Source: Alkaliphilus hydrothermalis
Lineage (GTDB): Bacteria > Bacillota > Clostridia > Peptostreptococcales > Natronincolaceae
NCBI RefSeq assembly: GCF_016908555.1
Contig: NZ_JAFBEE010000006.1
Span: 62,001 to 126,000 of the forward strand
Direction of reading: 5' to 3'
Length of the DNA stretch: 64,000 nt
This document shows positions 8,162 to 16,499 of the stretch, piece by piece (the first letter of the stretch is position 1; each line of letters starts with the position of its first letter). The position numbers were made by a program, and so were the translations under genes. A model generated the notes under the pieces. The model was not told the DNA's origin. It did no database searches and saw only the letters and a program-made list of their open reading frames with translations.

Positions 8162-8191
8162 AAGTAAAGAGCGGGGAGGCTCTTTACTTAA
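8162..8191 (-). terminator. Terminator for abrB
   Basis: AAGTAAAGAGC pairs with GCTCTTTACTT. On the minus strand the hairpin is followed by C and seven T, so it serves abrB. On the plus strand there is no T run after it. Confidence 0.75.
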
Positions 8192-8203
8192 GTATGAGGA
8201 AGA

Positions 8204-8440
8204 CTATTTCAATTCGTCCTTACAAGAAGAACAGATATTTTTGCCTTTATATGTAATGATATCTTTAGCATTGCTACAGAAGATACAAGCTGGCTCGTAT
8301 TTCTTTAAAATAATACTTTCGCCATCTACATAGATTTCTAATGCATCCTTCTCTGCGATGGTTAATGTACGACGTAATTCAATAGGTAATACCACTCTTC
8401 CTAATTCATCTACTTTCCTTACAATACCTGTTGATTTCAA
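8204..8440 (-). CDS. abrB: AbrB-family transition-state regulator with C-terminal zinc-ribbon-like tail
   Basis: A 78-aa DNA-binding regulator. The N-terminal 50 residues are nearly canonical AbrB (STGIVRKVDELGRVVLPIEL), a swapped-hairpin DNA-binding dimer that represses post-exponential genes. The C-terminus carries CIFC...CSSC, a likely zinc ribbon, in place of the B. subtilis AbrB C-domain. The start is TTG 8440 preceded by AAAGGAGG. The gene sits after rsmI, as in B. subtilis. Upstream DNA has two promoter-like sequences and a Spo0A box between them. Confidence 0.9.
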   Translation of the reverse strand: MKSTGIVRKVDELGRVVLPIELRRTLTIAEKDALEIYVDGESIILKKYEPACIFCSNAKDIITYKGKNICSSCKDELK

Positions 8441-8496
8441 TTGTTTTTCCTCCTTTTATTTTACAACCTTTTTGATTAGTCATTACAATTAATAAC

Positions 8497-8525
8497 ATTA
8501 TATTACACAATAGTCCATAAAACAA
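8497..8525 (-). promoter_or_regulatory. abrB promoter 2 (proximal)
   Basis: Read on the minus strand: TTGTTT (8525-8520), 17-bp spacer, TATAAT (8502-8497). It lies about 55 nt upstream of the TTG start. Confidence 0.55.
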
Positions 8526-8530
8526 CAAAA

Positions 8531-8537
8531 TTCGACA
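8531..8537 (-). promoter_or_regulatory. Spo0A box upstream of abrB
   Basis: TGTCGAA on the minus strand is a perfect 7-mer 0A box. It falls about 8-15 nt downstream of the start point predicted from the distal promoter and just upstream of the proximal -35. Confidence 0.6.
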
Positions 8538-8551
8538 TATCACTTATTAAA

Positions 8552-8580
8552 ATAGTACCAGACTTTCCATAAAAAGTCAA
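8552..8580 (-). promoter_or_regulatory. abrB promoter 1 (distal)
   Basis: Minus strand TTGACT (8580-8575), 17-bp spacer, TACTAT (8557-8552). The Spo0A box follows immediately downstream, as expected for a Spo0A-repressed abrB promoter. Confidence 0.55.
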
Positions 8581-8899
8581 CTATACTTTTCAATAAATAT
8601 TAATTAAATAATTAACAGGAATCTCGAAGGTGTTTATCTAAATACTTAATGTATTTACTAAGAAGCAAAGCAAAGAAGTTTACTTATAAAATAACCTTTA
8701 TTTATTAAAAATAATATTATAAACTTGATATAGAGGGTATATCTTTATAGGAGACATGATAAGGGACATGTTATAATAAAGCAATTATATCCAGTGCTAA
8801 ACTTTCTAGTTGGAGTACAGTATATAAGTAAATATAGACAAATTTGTTATTGTAATTGCGACACATGGATATTAGTTATCACTTTAAGGAGCTGGTATA
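8581..8899. other. AT-rich intergenic region before cca
   Basis: About 320 nt without a supported gene. Only the RBS AAGGAG before ATG 8900 and scattered AT-rich TATAAT-like words are visible. No RNA element was recognised. Confidence 0.5.
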
Positions 8900-10330
8900 A
8901 TGAAAACCTTAATTTCCTCTATACTGCAAATAAATAAAAAATACAAAACCAAGTTTTTTGTAGTAGGTGGTTACATTAGAGATCTGCTGATGGGAAGAAC
9001 TATACAGGATATGGATTTTGTTTTGGATGTAAATCCAAAGGATTTTGCTAAAGAGGTTGCCGACAATATCAAGGGGAATTTTGTCGAATTAGATAGATTG
9101 AACCAAGTTTATCGGGTGTTTACTCCTGAAGGGTTAATAATGGATTTCTCAAAAATGAAGGGCGATACAATAGAAGAAGACCTCTATCATCGAGATTTTA
9201 GTATTAATGCCATGGCCTACGACTTAAACAACGGTTGGCCTATAGATGAAAAATTAATTATAGATTGGTTTGATGGAAGAAAAGATATTGAAGCTCAAAA
9301 GATTCGTCATTTAAAAAATAGTGTTTTCTCTGAAGACCCCATAAGGATGTTAAGGGCTGTAAGGTTGATGGTTCAGCTAAAGTTTAACATTGATACCCGA
9401 ACGATCAAGCTCATCCAAGATAACGCCCCTAAAATCAGCTTAACAGCTGGAGAAAGAATTACAGAAGAACTGTTCAAAATTTTAAAAGCAGAGAACAGTT
9501 ATTTCTATTTAAACTACATGGATGAGACACTACAGCTACTGGATAAAATATTTCCTGATTTAGTAGATATGAAGGAAGTAGGGGAGTGTAAATATCATGT
9601 GGTGGATAGCTGGACTCATTCCATCTTTACAGTTAAGGTAGCGGAGGGCTATATCAACTCAGAAGGTTTTTTTGAAGAGCATATTCGACAAGTGTATGAA
9701 GACCATACAAGTAAAGTGATTGCCGGAAATAGGACGAGATTAGACCTCATCAAATTAGGGGCCCTATTCCATGATATTGGAAAGCCATCTGCCCGAAAGA
9801 TAGATGAGACTGGAAGGGTTCGATTCAGAGGCCATGAAATCACAGGAGCAGAGATACTAAAAGGATATGCAGAAAAATTGAAGCTCAGCGTAAAGGAAAG
9901 AGACATACTTTATCGATATGTAGCCTACCATATGCTACCGTTAGATTCCTATAAAAAGAATGATGTCAGTGGAAAGGCCCTATACGAAATCTTTACCAAA
10001 ATGGGGGAAGAGACGCTAGACATACTATTGATTGCACTTTCAGATATTGTAGCCACTAGAAAGCTATTGGTACCTGAGGAAGAAATGGGAATGTTCAAGG
10101 TGCATATTGAGTACATTGCCAATAATTACTTGACCCGTTATCGGCCGATAGAAAATATCCAGAAAATTGTTACAGGTAGGGATATCATGGAGCACCTGGA
10201 GCTTCCTCAAGGAGTCTTGGTGGGGGAGTTGTTGGAGGAAATCAAAAAAGCCATTTTCTATGGCAAAATCTCGGCAACAAAAGAAGCTGCTTTGAAATAT
10301 GTTAAGCAGATTTACAAAGAAGATATATAA
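8900..10330 (+). CDS. cca: CCA tRNA nucleotidyltransferase / poly(A) polymerase family with HD domain
   Basis: Adds or repairs the 3' CCA of tRNA. The 476-aa protein has the class II nucleotidyltransferase head (VVGGYIRDLLMGRTIQDMDF, with GG near residue 23 and the DxD metal site near 39), the RNA-binding ERITEELFKIL segment (about residues 190-200), and an HD domain (FHDIGKPSARK, about residue 290). HD-fused CCA enzymes are common in clostridia. Some family members add only CC or A or act as poly(A) polymerases; that cannot be settled here. RBS AAGGAG precedes ATG 8900. Confidence 0.88.
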   Translation: MKTLISSILQINKKYKTKFFVVGGYIRDLLMGRTIQDMDFVLDVNPKDFAKEVADNIKGNFVELDRLNQVYRVFTPEGLIMDFSKMKGDTIEEDLYHRDFSINAMAYDLNNGWPIDEKLIIDWFDGRKDIEAQKIRHLKNSVFSEDPIRMLRAVRLMVQLKFNIDTRTIKLIQDNAPKISLTAGERITEELFKILKAENSYFYLNYMDETLQLLDKIFPDLVDMKEVGECKYHVVDSWTHSIFTVKVAEGYINSEGFFEEHIRQVYEDHTSKVIAGNRTRLDLIKLGALFHDIGKPSARKIDETGRVRFRGHEITGAEILKGYAEKLKLSVKERDILYRYVAYHMLPLDSYKKNDVSGKALYEIFTKMGEETLDILLIALSDIVATRKLLVPEEEMGMFKVHIEYIANNYLTRYRPIENIQKIVTGRDIMEHLELPQGVLVGELLEEIKKAIFYGKISATKEAALKYVKQIYKEDI

Positions 10331-10373
10331 ATGAATAAGGATATTAAAAATATAATTAAATAATAATACAGTG

Positions 10374-10436
10374 AAACCCCTAAATAGAAGGGATAGACTT
10401 ACTAGTCTGTCGCCACCTGTTCAGGGGTTTTTTATT
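10374..10436 (+). terminator. Terminator after cca
   Basis: AAACCCCT pairs with AGGGGTTT across about 40 nt that contain an inner AGACT/AGTCT hairpin; a T run follows. Confidence 0.65.
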
Positions 10437-10480
10437 TGCTTTTATTTTGAGTTCATTTTTGATATTTTCATTATTTAAAG

Positions 10481-11914
10481 CTACTCATCCCTCATGGACT
10501 TAACCATTTCGTGTTTAAGATCCCAAAGTTTTTGAGATAAATCCACTTTGTAGGTTTGAGGTCTATTGAGTCTTCTGTACTCTGGCCACAGAGAGTGAAG
10601 TTCCTTAGTAGCATACGCTTTAATTTGTTGAGTCGTTTTTCTTTCGTATACCAGCTTCCCTCCTTCAAAAAGAGGAACTAGAAGTTCACGGATGTGGTAC
10701 TTCTTAAAGGTCTTCTTTTTCCAGGTATAAAGGGGATGGAAAACTGTAAGGGGTTGTTCAAGATCTATGGTTTCATCCTCCAACATAATCAGGTCTGCTT
10801 GGGCATGTTGATTAGCTTCATCATAGATACGTACCACTTTCTTGTATCCAGGGTTCGTGATTTTTTCTGGATTCTCAGAAATTTTAATTTTTGGAACCAG
10901 CTCACCATTTTCTTCTGCTGCTACTAGCTTATAGACCCCACCTAAAGCAGGGCAACTCTTTGAAGTGATTAAATTTGTTCCTACCCCCCAACCTGTCACG
11001 GTTGCCTCCTGCATTTTTAAGGAATAGATGGTATCTTCGTCTAAATCACTGGAGGCAATTATTTTTACATCCGTAAAACCAGCTGCGTTCAATAATTTTC
11101 GTGCTTCTTTAGATAAATAAGCAATATCTCCAGAGTCGATTCTCACTCCTGTAGGTACATATCCATCAGCCTTTAGTTCTTCAAATACTTTTATAGCGTT
11201 AGGAATACCGCTATTTAAAGTATCATAAGTATCTACAAGAAGAAGACAATTGTGGGGATAAATTTTTGCATAAGCACGGAAGGCTTCTAACTCACAGTCA
11301 AATTTCTGAACCCAGCTATGGGCCATCGTACCTGTAATTGGGATATTAAACATTTGGCCAGCCAACACGTTGGATGTTCCGGCACAGCCACCAATATAGG
11401 CAGCCCGGGCTCCATATATACCAGCATCGGGACCTTGGGCTCTACGGAGACCGAATTCAAATACTGCATCACCTTTAGCTGCTTCACATACCCTAGCAGC
11501 CTTTGTGGCGATTAAGGATTGGAAGTTTAGGATATTTAAAATGGCGGTTTCTATTAACTGGGCTTCAAAGCATCTGGCTTTTACCCGCAAAATAGGTTCA
11601 GTTGGGAACATGATAGAGCCTTCTTCAACTGCGTAAATATCTCCTGTAAATTTGAAGTTCTTTAAGGCTTCAAAAAAATCTTCGTCAAAAAGCTTTGTAT
11701 TACGGAGATAAGTAATGTCTTCCTCATCAAAGTGCAGGTTTTCGATGTAGTCAATAACTTGTTCAATACCAGCGATTAAAGTAAAACTGTTATCGCAAGG
11801 ATTTTTTCTAAAGAAAACATCGAATACTACAAGATCATCGGCAATGTTATTTTTTAAGTATCCATTCATCATGGTTAATTGGTATAAATCCGTAAGTAAT
11901 GTATGGTTTCTCAT
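10481..11914 (-). CDS. pncB: Nicotinate phosphoribosyltransferase
   Basis: Converts nicotinate and PRPP to nicotinate mononucleotide in NAD salvage. The 477-aa protein has the N-terminal TLLTDLYQLTMMNGY motif, FGLRRAQGPDAG, GTMAHSW with the histidine phosphorylated in the family, and VRIDSGD. The length fits the long bacterial form. RBS AAGGAC precedes ATG 11914. It diverges from spmA; a 19-bp palindrome overlaps its likely -35. Confidence 0.95.
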   Translation of the reverse strand: MRNHTLLTDLYQLTMMNGYLKNNIADDLVVFDVFFRKNPCDNSFTLIAGIEQVIDYIENLHFDEEDITYLRNTKLFDEDFFEALKNFKFTGDIYAVEEGSIMFPTEPILRVKARCFEAQLIETAILNILNFQSLIATKAARVCEAAKGDAVFEFGLRRAQGPDAGIYGARAAYIGGCAGTSNVLAGQMFNIPITGTMAHSWVQKFDCELEAFRAYAKIYPHNCLLLVDTYDTLNSGIPNAIKVFEELKADGYVPTGVRIDSGDIAYLSKEARKLLNAAGFTDVKIIASSDLDEDTIYSLKMQEATVTGWGVGTNLITSKSCPALGGVYKLVAAEENGELVPKIKISENPEKITNPGYKKVVRIYDEANQHAQADLIMLEDETIDLEQPLTVFHPLYTWKKKTFKKYHIRELLVPLFEGGKLVYERKTTQQIKAYATKELHSLWPEYRRLNRPQTYKVDLSQKLWDLKHEMVKSMRDE

Positions 11915-11956
11915 GATATTGTCCTTTCTTAGTAAAGCATTTTTGTGTCTAAAATT

Positions 11957-11985
11957 ATTATAACAAAATTTTTATAGTTTAACTA
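11957..11985 (-). promoter_or_regulatory. pncB promoter
   Basis: Minus strand TATAAT (11962-11957) with a weak -35 TAGTTA (11985-11980) at 17-bp spacing. The -35 lies inside the palindrome at 11971-11989. Confidence 0.5.
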
Positions 11986-11989
11986 TAAA
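11971..11989. promoter_or_regulatory. Palindrome between pncB and spmA, probable operator
   Basis: TTTATAGTT, one central T, AACTATAAA: a perfect 9-bp inverted repeat. The position over the pncB -35 suggests a repressor site, possibly for an NAD-responsive regulator. The regulator is not identified. Confidence 0.5.
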
Positions 11990-12036
11990 ATGAGGACATA
12001 TATTTATAGAGGCTCGATAAGGGGGGATAAATAACG

Positions 12037-12606
12037 ATGAATAAGATATGGTTTTTTATGATTATATTCGGAATGATCATGGCTGCTATCACGGGTAAAG
12101 TAGAAGTGGTTAATGAAGTTCTCTTGACGGATGTGCAGGAGGCTGTTGTATTTGCCATAAGCTTGACGGGGATTATGGCTGTATGGCTGGGGTTAATGAA
12201 TATTGCCAATAAATCGGGGTTAATGGATAGCTTTTCAAAGTTAATGAGACCCTTCACAAGACTGCTTTTTCCGTCTATTCCAGCAAATCATCCTGCCATT
12301 AGCGCAATCGTGATGAATATGGTGGCAAATATGTTAGGTGCGGGAAATTCAGCGACGGCCCTTGGGCTAAAGGCGATAGAGGAACTACAAACATTAAATA
12401 CAAATAAAAAAACCGCCACCAATGCCATGTGTATGTTTCTAGTGATTAATATGTCGTCTATTCAAATCATTCCCTTGACGGTATTAAAGATTCGAGCTGA
12501 TGCAGGCTCCATTATGCCCTCTGAGATCATCATCACATCTTTGATTGCATCAACGGTATCGACAATAGTTGGCATTGCAGCTTGTAAAATATTAGAGGGG
12601 AGGTAG
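12037..12606 (+). CDS. spmA: Spore maturation protein A
   Basis: A 189-aa polytopic membrane protein with nucleoside-recognition (Gate) domain features, including LMRPFTRLLFPSIP and the conserved MNMVANMLGAGNSATALGLK segment. With SpmB it is needed for spore core dehydration in B. subtilis. RBS GGGGGG lies upstream of ATG 12037. spmB begins 5 nt after its stop, so the two are one operon. Confidence 0.93.
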   Translation: MNKIWFFMIIFGMIMAAITGKVEVVNEVLLTDVQEAVVFAISLTGIMAVWLGLMNIANKSGLMDSFSKLMRPFTRLLFPSIPANHPAISAIVMNMVANMLGAGNSATALGLKAIEELQTLNTNKKTATNAMCMFLVINMSSIQIIPLTVLKIRADAGSIMPSEIIITSLIASTVSTIVGIAACKILEGR

Positions 12607-12611
12607 GTAGG

Positions 12612-13142
12612 ATGGAACTACTTAAAATGATTTCCGTCATGGCAATTCCCTTGATGATGACCATCATTTTACTGCATGGATATATAAAAAAAGTGAATTT
12701 GTATGATGCCTTTGTAGAAGGGGCAGGGGAAGGGTTCAAGACAGCTGTGAGGATTATGCCCTATCTTATTGCCATTTTTCTAGCCATCGGACTTTTGAGG
12801 AAATCTGGGGGGATGAATCTCGTGGTGGGATTATTGGCTCCTATTACAAAGTTCCTAGGAATACCATCGGAGGTATTGCCTTTAGCATTGATGAGACCCT
12901 TTTCGGGTAGTGGGGCATTAGGTATATTGAAGGACATTATCGAGAGCTATGGACCAGATTCCTTCATAGGAAGGGTGGCATCCACTATGATGGGTTCGGC
13001 AGAGACCATCTTTTTTACAATGGCAGTTTACTTTGGAGCAATAGGCGTTCAAAAGTCAAAGCATACGGTGCCAGCAGCCCTTATTTCCCACTTTGCAGCG
13101 GTGATTGCATCGGTGGTAATCTGTAGTTTTATGTTTAGGTAG
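12612..13142 (+). CDS. spmB: Spore maturation protein B
   Basis: A 176-aa membrane partner of SpmA in spore cortex and core maturation. The family motifs LMRPFSGSGALGIL and STMMGSAETIFFTMAVYFG are present, with four to five hydrophobic segments. GGGGAGG at the end of spmA serves as RBS for ATG 12612. The gene ends just before the metG leader. Confidence 0.93.
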   Translation: MELLKMISVMAIPLMMTIILLHGYIKKVNLYDAFVEGAGEGFKTAVRIMPYLIAIFLAIGLLRKSGGMNLVVGLLAPITKFLGIPSEVLPLALMRPFSGSGALGILKDIIESYGPDSFIGRVASTMMGSAETIFFTMAVYFGAIGVQKSKHTVPAALISHFAAVIASVVICSFMFR

Positions 13143-13158
13143 AAAATCAATTTACCTA

Positions 13159-13187
13159 TTGACAGATGATGTATATTTTTATATATT
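13159..13187 (+). promoter_or_regulatory. Promoter of the metG T-box leader
   Basis: TTGACA (13159-13164), 17-bp spacer, TATATT (13182-13187). A better-looking TATAAT at 13192-13197 is 27 bp from this -35. Confidence 0.55.
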
Positions 13188-13199
13188 GTTGTATAATAC

Positions 13200-13548
13200 T
13201 AAGAAATGAAAATGCAAGCAACTAAAAACCTAGAAAACTAGAAATGAGATATTAATCTTGTAACTAAGTATATAATCTTAAGAGTAATGATGGGAAGAGT
13301 AAGTAAATGGAGATAGTGAAAAGAGAGCCGGGATAGGTGAAAGCCGGTACTGTTGAAATTTTCTGAAGATGGCCCCTGAACTTTATGGCTGAGGGTGGTT
13401 GCCTTAGGTCATAACGGAGTTGCTTCCGTTAATAAAGCAAAGTGAAGGAACTTCACTTACAGAGTTTATTGTTGGAAGACGATGATGAACTAGGGTGGTA
13501 ACGCGAGCTAATCCTCGTCCCTATATTTAGGGGCGGGGTTTTTTGTTT
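13200..13548 (+). promoter_or_regulatory. T-box riboswitch for methionyl-tRNA synthetase
   Basis: The leader of metG contains the T-box core AGGGTGGTAACGCG at 13492-13505, an upstream AGTAAG-type bulge and the GGTGAAAGCC apical element. A candidate specifier ATG (methionine) is at 13369-13371, followed by G. The terminator stem CCTCGTCCCTA/TAGGGGCGGGG and a T run lie at 13512-13548. Uncharged tRNA-Met should favour the antiterminator and metG expression. The 5' boundary is approximate. Confidence 0.9.
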
Positions 13549-13583
13549 TGTAAAATTGATATACAGGATAAGGAGGATGAAAA

Positions 13584-15536
13584 ATGAGTAAAGAAAAGTA
13601 TTATATTACAACCGCCATTGCCTACACATCTGGAAAGCCCCATATTGGGAATACATATGAGGTGATTCTAGCTGATGCAATAGCAAGATTTAAAAGACAA
13701 CAGGGCTATGATGTGTTCTTTATGACAGGAACCGATGAGCATGGAGAGAAAATCGAAACCAAAGCCAGAGAAGCAGGAAAGACTCCAAAGGAATTCGTTG
13801 ATGAAGTAGCAGGTGAAATTAAATCCATCTTCGACTTAATGAATACAAAGTACGACAAATTCATTAGAACCACAGATGAAGACCATGAAAAGCAGGTACA
13901 AAAGATATTTAAGAAATTATATGACCAAGGAGATATCTACAAGGGACACTATGAAGGAAAATATTGTACTCCATGTGAATCCTTCTGGACAGAATCCCAA
14001 CTGGTGGATGGTAACTGTCCCGACTGTGGTAGACCAGTGGTGGAGGCTAAGGAAGAGGCATATTTCCTTAAATTAAGCAAATATCAAGATAGATTGATGA
14101 AGCATATTGAAGAAAATCCTGAGTTTATTCAGCCGGAGTCTAGAAAAAATGAAATGATTAATAACTTCCTAAAGCCAGGACTTCAAGACCTATGTGTATC
14201 CAGAACCTCCTTTAAATGGGGGATTCCAGTAACTTTTGATGAAAAGCATGTTATCTATGTATGGATCGATGCTTTATCCAACTATATTACGGGAATCGGC
14301 TATGATGTAGACGGAAACCATGGAGAAAAATATAACCACTATTGGCCAGCAGACCTCCACTTGATCGGTAAAGACATTCTGAGATTCCATACACTATATT
14401 GGCCAATCATATTAATGGCACTAGATATACCACTGCCAAAGCAAATTTTTGGTCATCCTTGGATGTTGCCTGGTGGAGATGGAAAAATGAGTAAATCAAA
14501 AGGAAATACCATCTATGCCGATGATTTAGCTCGCCACTTTGGAGTTGATGGAGTTAGATACTATTCCCTGCACGAAATGCCATTTGCACAAGATGGAACC
14601 ATCACATGGGAACTGGTAATTGAGCGGGTTAATTCTGATTTAGTAAATGTATTGGGGAACCTTGTAAACAGAACCATTACAATGGTTAATAAATATTTTG
14701 ATGGTGTGGTAGAAGCACCTATCCACAAGGATCCTTTAGATGATGAACTAATTAAGCTGGCATTAGAAACCCCTAAAAAGGTAGTGGCTAAAATGGATCA
14801 ACTAAAGGTATCGGATGCCATTAGCGAAATCTTTACGCTACTGAGGAGAAGCAATAAATACATTGACGAAACAACCCCTTGGATATTGGGGAAAGACCCA
14901 GAGCAAAAAGATCGATTAGCTACTGTTTTATACAATCTATTGGAATCCATCAGAGTTTCGGCAGTATTGCTTCATCCATTCCTACCTCAAACGGCGGAGG
15001 AAATGTTAAAGCAACTTAATACCTCTGAAAATAGTTGGGAATCCCTTGCGGAGTTCAATGGAACAATAGTTGGAACAAAGCTAGAAAAGCCAGAAATTAT
15101 TTTCAATCGGATTGATGCAGCTAAGAAATTAGAAGAAATTAAAGAAGAGCTAGAAAAGAACCAACCAAAAGAAGTGGAAGAAAAGAAGGTAAAGCCAGTG
15201 GCTCTAATAAAAGAAGAAATTACCATAGATGATTTTAGTAAGCTTGATTTAAGAGCAGTAAAGGTGATCAAGGCAGATAAGCATCCAAAGGCAGATAGGC
15301 TACTTGTTCTACAGGTACAATTGGGAGATGAAGTACGACAGGTGGTATCAGGCATCGCAGCCCATTATTCTCCAGATGATATGGTGGGGAAGACAGTAAT
15401 CTTAGTGGCCAATTTAAAACCTGTTAAATTACGGGGTGTAGAATCGCAAGGGATGATTTTAGCTGCTTCAAATGATGAAAAACTAGTATTGGGAACCCTT
15501 GATGGGGACATGGACAGTGGAACCCCAATTAGTTAG
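13584..15536 (+). CDS. metG: Methionyl-tRNA synthetase
   Basis: Charges tRNA-Met with methionine. The 650-aa protein contains the class I HIGH-type motif SGKPHIGN near residue 13, a four-cysteine zinc knuckle (CTPC...CPDC, about residues 130-150), the KMSKS loop (GKMSKSKGN, about residue 300) and a C-terminal EMAP/Trbp111-like tRNA-binding domain (DFSKLDLRAVKVIKADKHPK onward, from about residue 548). AAGGAGG before ATG 13584 is ideal. It is T-box controlled, and tatD follows after 11 nt. Confidence 0.97.
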   Translation: MSKEKYYITTAIAYTSGKPHIGNTYEVILADAIARFKRQQGYDVFFMTGTDEHGEKIETKAREAGKTPKEFVDEVAGEIKSIFDLMNTKYDKFIRTTDEDHEKQVQKIFKKLYDQGDIYKGHYEGKYCTPCESFWTESQLVDGNCPDCGRPVVEAKEEAYFLKLSKYQDRLMKHIEENPEFIQPESRKNEMINNFLKPGLQDLCVSRTSFKWGIPVTFDEKHVIYVWIDALSNYITGIGYDVDGNHGEKYNHYWPADLHLIGKDILRFHTLYWPIILMALDIPLPKQIFGHPWMLPGGDGKMSKSKGNTIYADDLARHFGVDGVRYYSLHEMPFAQDGTITWELVIERVNSDLVNVLGNLVNRTITMVNKYFDGVVEAPIHKDPLDDELIKLALETPKKVVAKMDQLKVSDAISEIFTLLRRSNKYIDETTPWILGKDPEQKDRLATVLYNLLESIRVSAVLLHPFLPQTAEEMLKQLNTSENSWESLAEFNGTIVGTKLEKPEIIFNRIDAAKKLEEIKEELEKNQPKEVEEKKVKPVALIKEEITIDDFSKLDLRAVKVIKADKHPKADRLLVLQVQLGDEVRQVVSGIAAHYSPDDMVGKTVILVANLKPVKLRGVESQGMILAASNDEKLVLGTLDGDMDSGTPIS

Positions 15537-15547
15537 GAGGAGTATAG

Positions 15548-16315
15548 ATGTTATTTGATAGCCACGCACATCTAGATGATTCTAGATTTGATGTAGATCG
15601 AGAGTCGATTATAAAGTCGGCTAAAGAGGATGGTATCCTATATATTCTAAATGCTGGAGCGGATCTATCAACCTCTGTTAAAGCAGTTAACCTAGCGGAG
15701 AAGTATGAAATGATTTATGCAGCCGTTGGAATTCATCCCCATGATGTAAAGGATATTGATGAGGATACAATAGAGGTTTTGAAGGCTCTATCCAATAAAA
15801 AGAAGGTGGTTGCCATTGGAGAAATCGGATTAGATTATCATTATAATCATTCTCCAAAGGAAGACCAAAGAAAATGGTTTAAAAGACAGATTGAATTGGC
15901 TAGGGAAGTCAAACTACCAATGATTATTCATGATCGTGAAGCTAATCAAGAGTGTTTTGATATACTTAATCATTATAAGGCTGGTGATATTGGTTGTGTG
16001 ATGCACTGCTATTCCGGCAGTGTAGAGCTGGCAAGGGAGTATATTAAGAGGGGGGTATATATCTCTCTGGCGGGTCCTTTGACTTTTAAAAATGCAAAGA
16101 AGACCCACGAAGTAGCTAAAGAAATACCTCTAGAGTGGCTCCTAGTTGAAACTGATAGTCCTTATTTAACACCTACCCCCTATCGTGGGAAAAGAAATGA
16201 ACCTGCCTATGTACGATACGTAGCTGAGGCAATTGCTGATACAAAGGGAATTTCTTTTGAGGAAGTGGCGAGGAAGACAACTGAAAATGCCAAGAGATTG
16301 TTTGGGATTAAATAA
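15548..16315 (+). CDS. tatD: TatD-family metal-dependent hydrolase (YabD)
   Basis: A 255-aa TIM-barrel hydrolase related to the TatD DNases. Metal ligands are visible in DSHAHLDD at the N-terminus, GEIGLDY (about residue 95), MIIHDREA, MHCYSG and VETDSPYL (about residue 203). The family has 3'-5' exonuclease activity in several bacteria. RBS GGAGGAG precedes ATG 15548. It follows metG as in B. subtilis (metS-yabD) and probably depends on the T-box promoter. Confidence 0.93.
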   Translation: MLFDSHAHLDDSRFDVDRESIIKSAKEDGILYILNAGADLSTSVKAVNLAEKYEMIYAAVGIHPHDVKDIDEDTIEVLKALSNKKKVVAIGEIGLDYHYNHSPKEDQRKWFKRQIELAREVKLPMIIHDREANQECFDILNHYKAGDIGCVMHCYSGSVELAREYIKRGVYISLAGPLTFKNAKKTHEVAKEIPLEWLLVETDSPYLTPTPYRGKRNEPAYVRYVAEAIADTKGISFEEVARKTTENAKRLFGIK

Positions 16316-16329
16316 TTGAAGTTTTAAGT

Positions 16330-16384
16330 ACAAAACAGCACCCTAGCATGTCTAATATACTGTGGGTTGCTGTTTTGTTTTACA
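16330..16384 (+). terminator. Terminator after tatD
   Basis: ACAAAACAGCA with CCC pairs with GGGTTGCTGTTTTGT, followed by TT. The loop is about 20 nt. Confidence 0.75.
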
Positions 16385-16423
16385 TTTTTACAAAAAAGAT
16401 TATTTGACCTTCTTCTTAATATT

Positions 16424-16454
16424 GACTAAAAATTTAGTCTAATTATGCCGATAA
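16424..16454 (+). promoter_or_regulatory. Sigma-D (flagellar sigma)-type promoter with overlapping palindrome
   Basis: TAAA at 16427-16430, 16-bp spacer, then GCCGATAA at 16447-16454, a full match to the sigma-28 -10 element. The -35 lies in the palindrome GACTAAA-AA-TTTAGTC (16424-16439). Confidence 0.6.
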
Positions 16455-16499
16455 GCATATAAAGACTATGGAGAAGCAAGCCAGAGGGAGTGAATATTA

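Noticed and set aside
8133..8333. 66-codon plus-strand frame after rsmI
   Set aside because: It runs antisense through abrB, has no RBS and its product resembles nothing.
13159..13197. TTGACA paired with TATAAT at 13192 as the metG leader promoter
   Set aside because: The spacing is 27 bp, too long for sigma-A. TATATT at 13182 with 17 bp was preferred.
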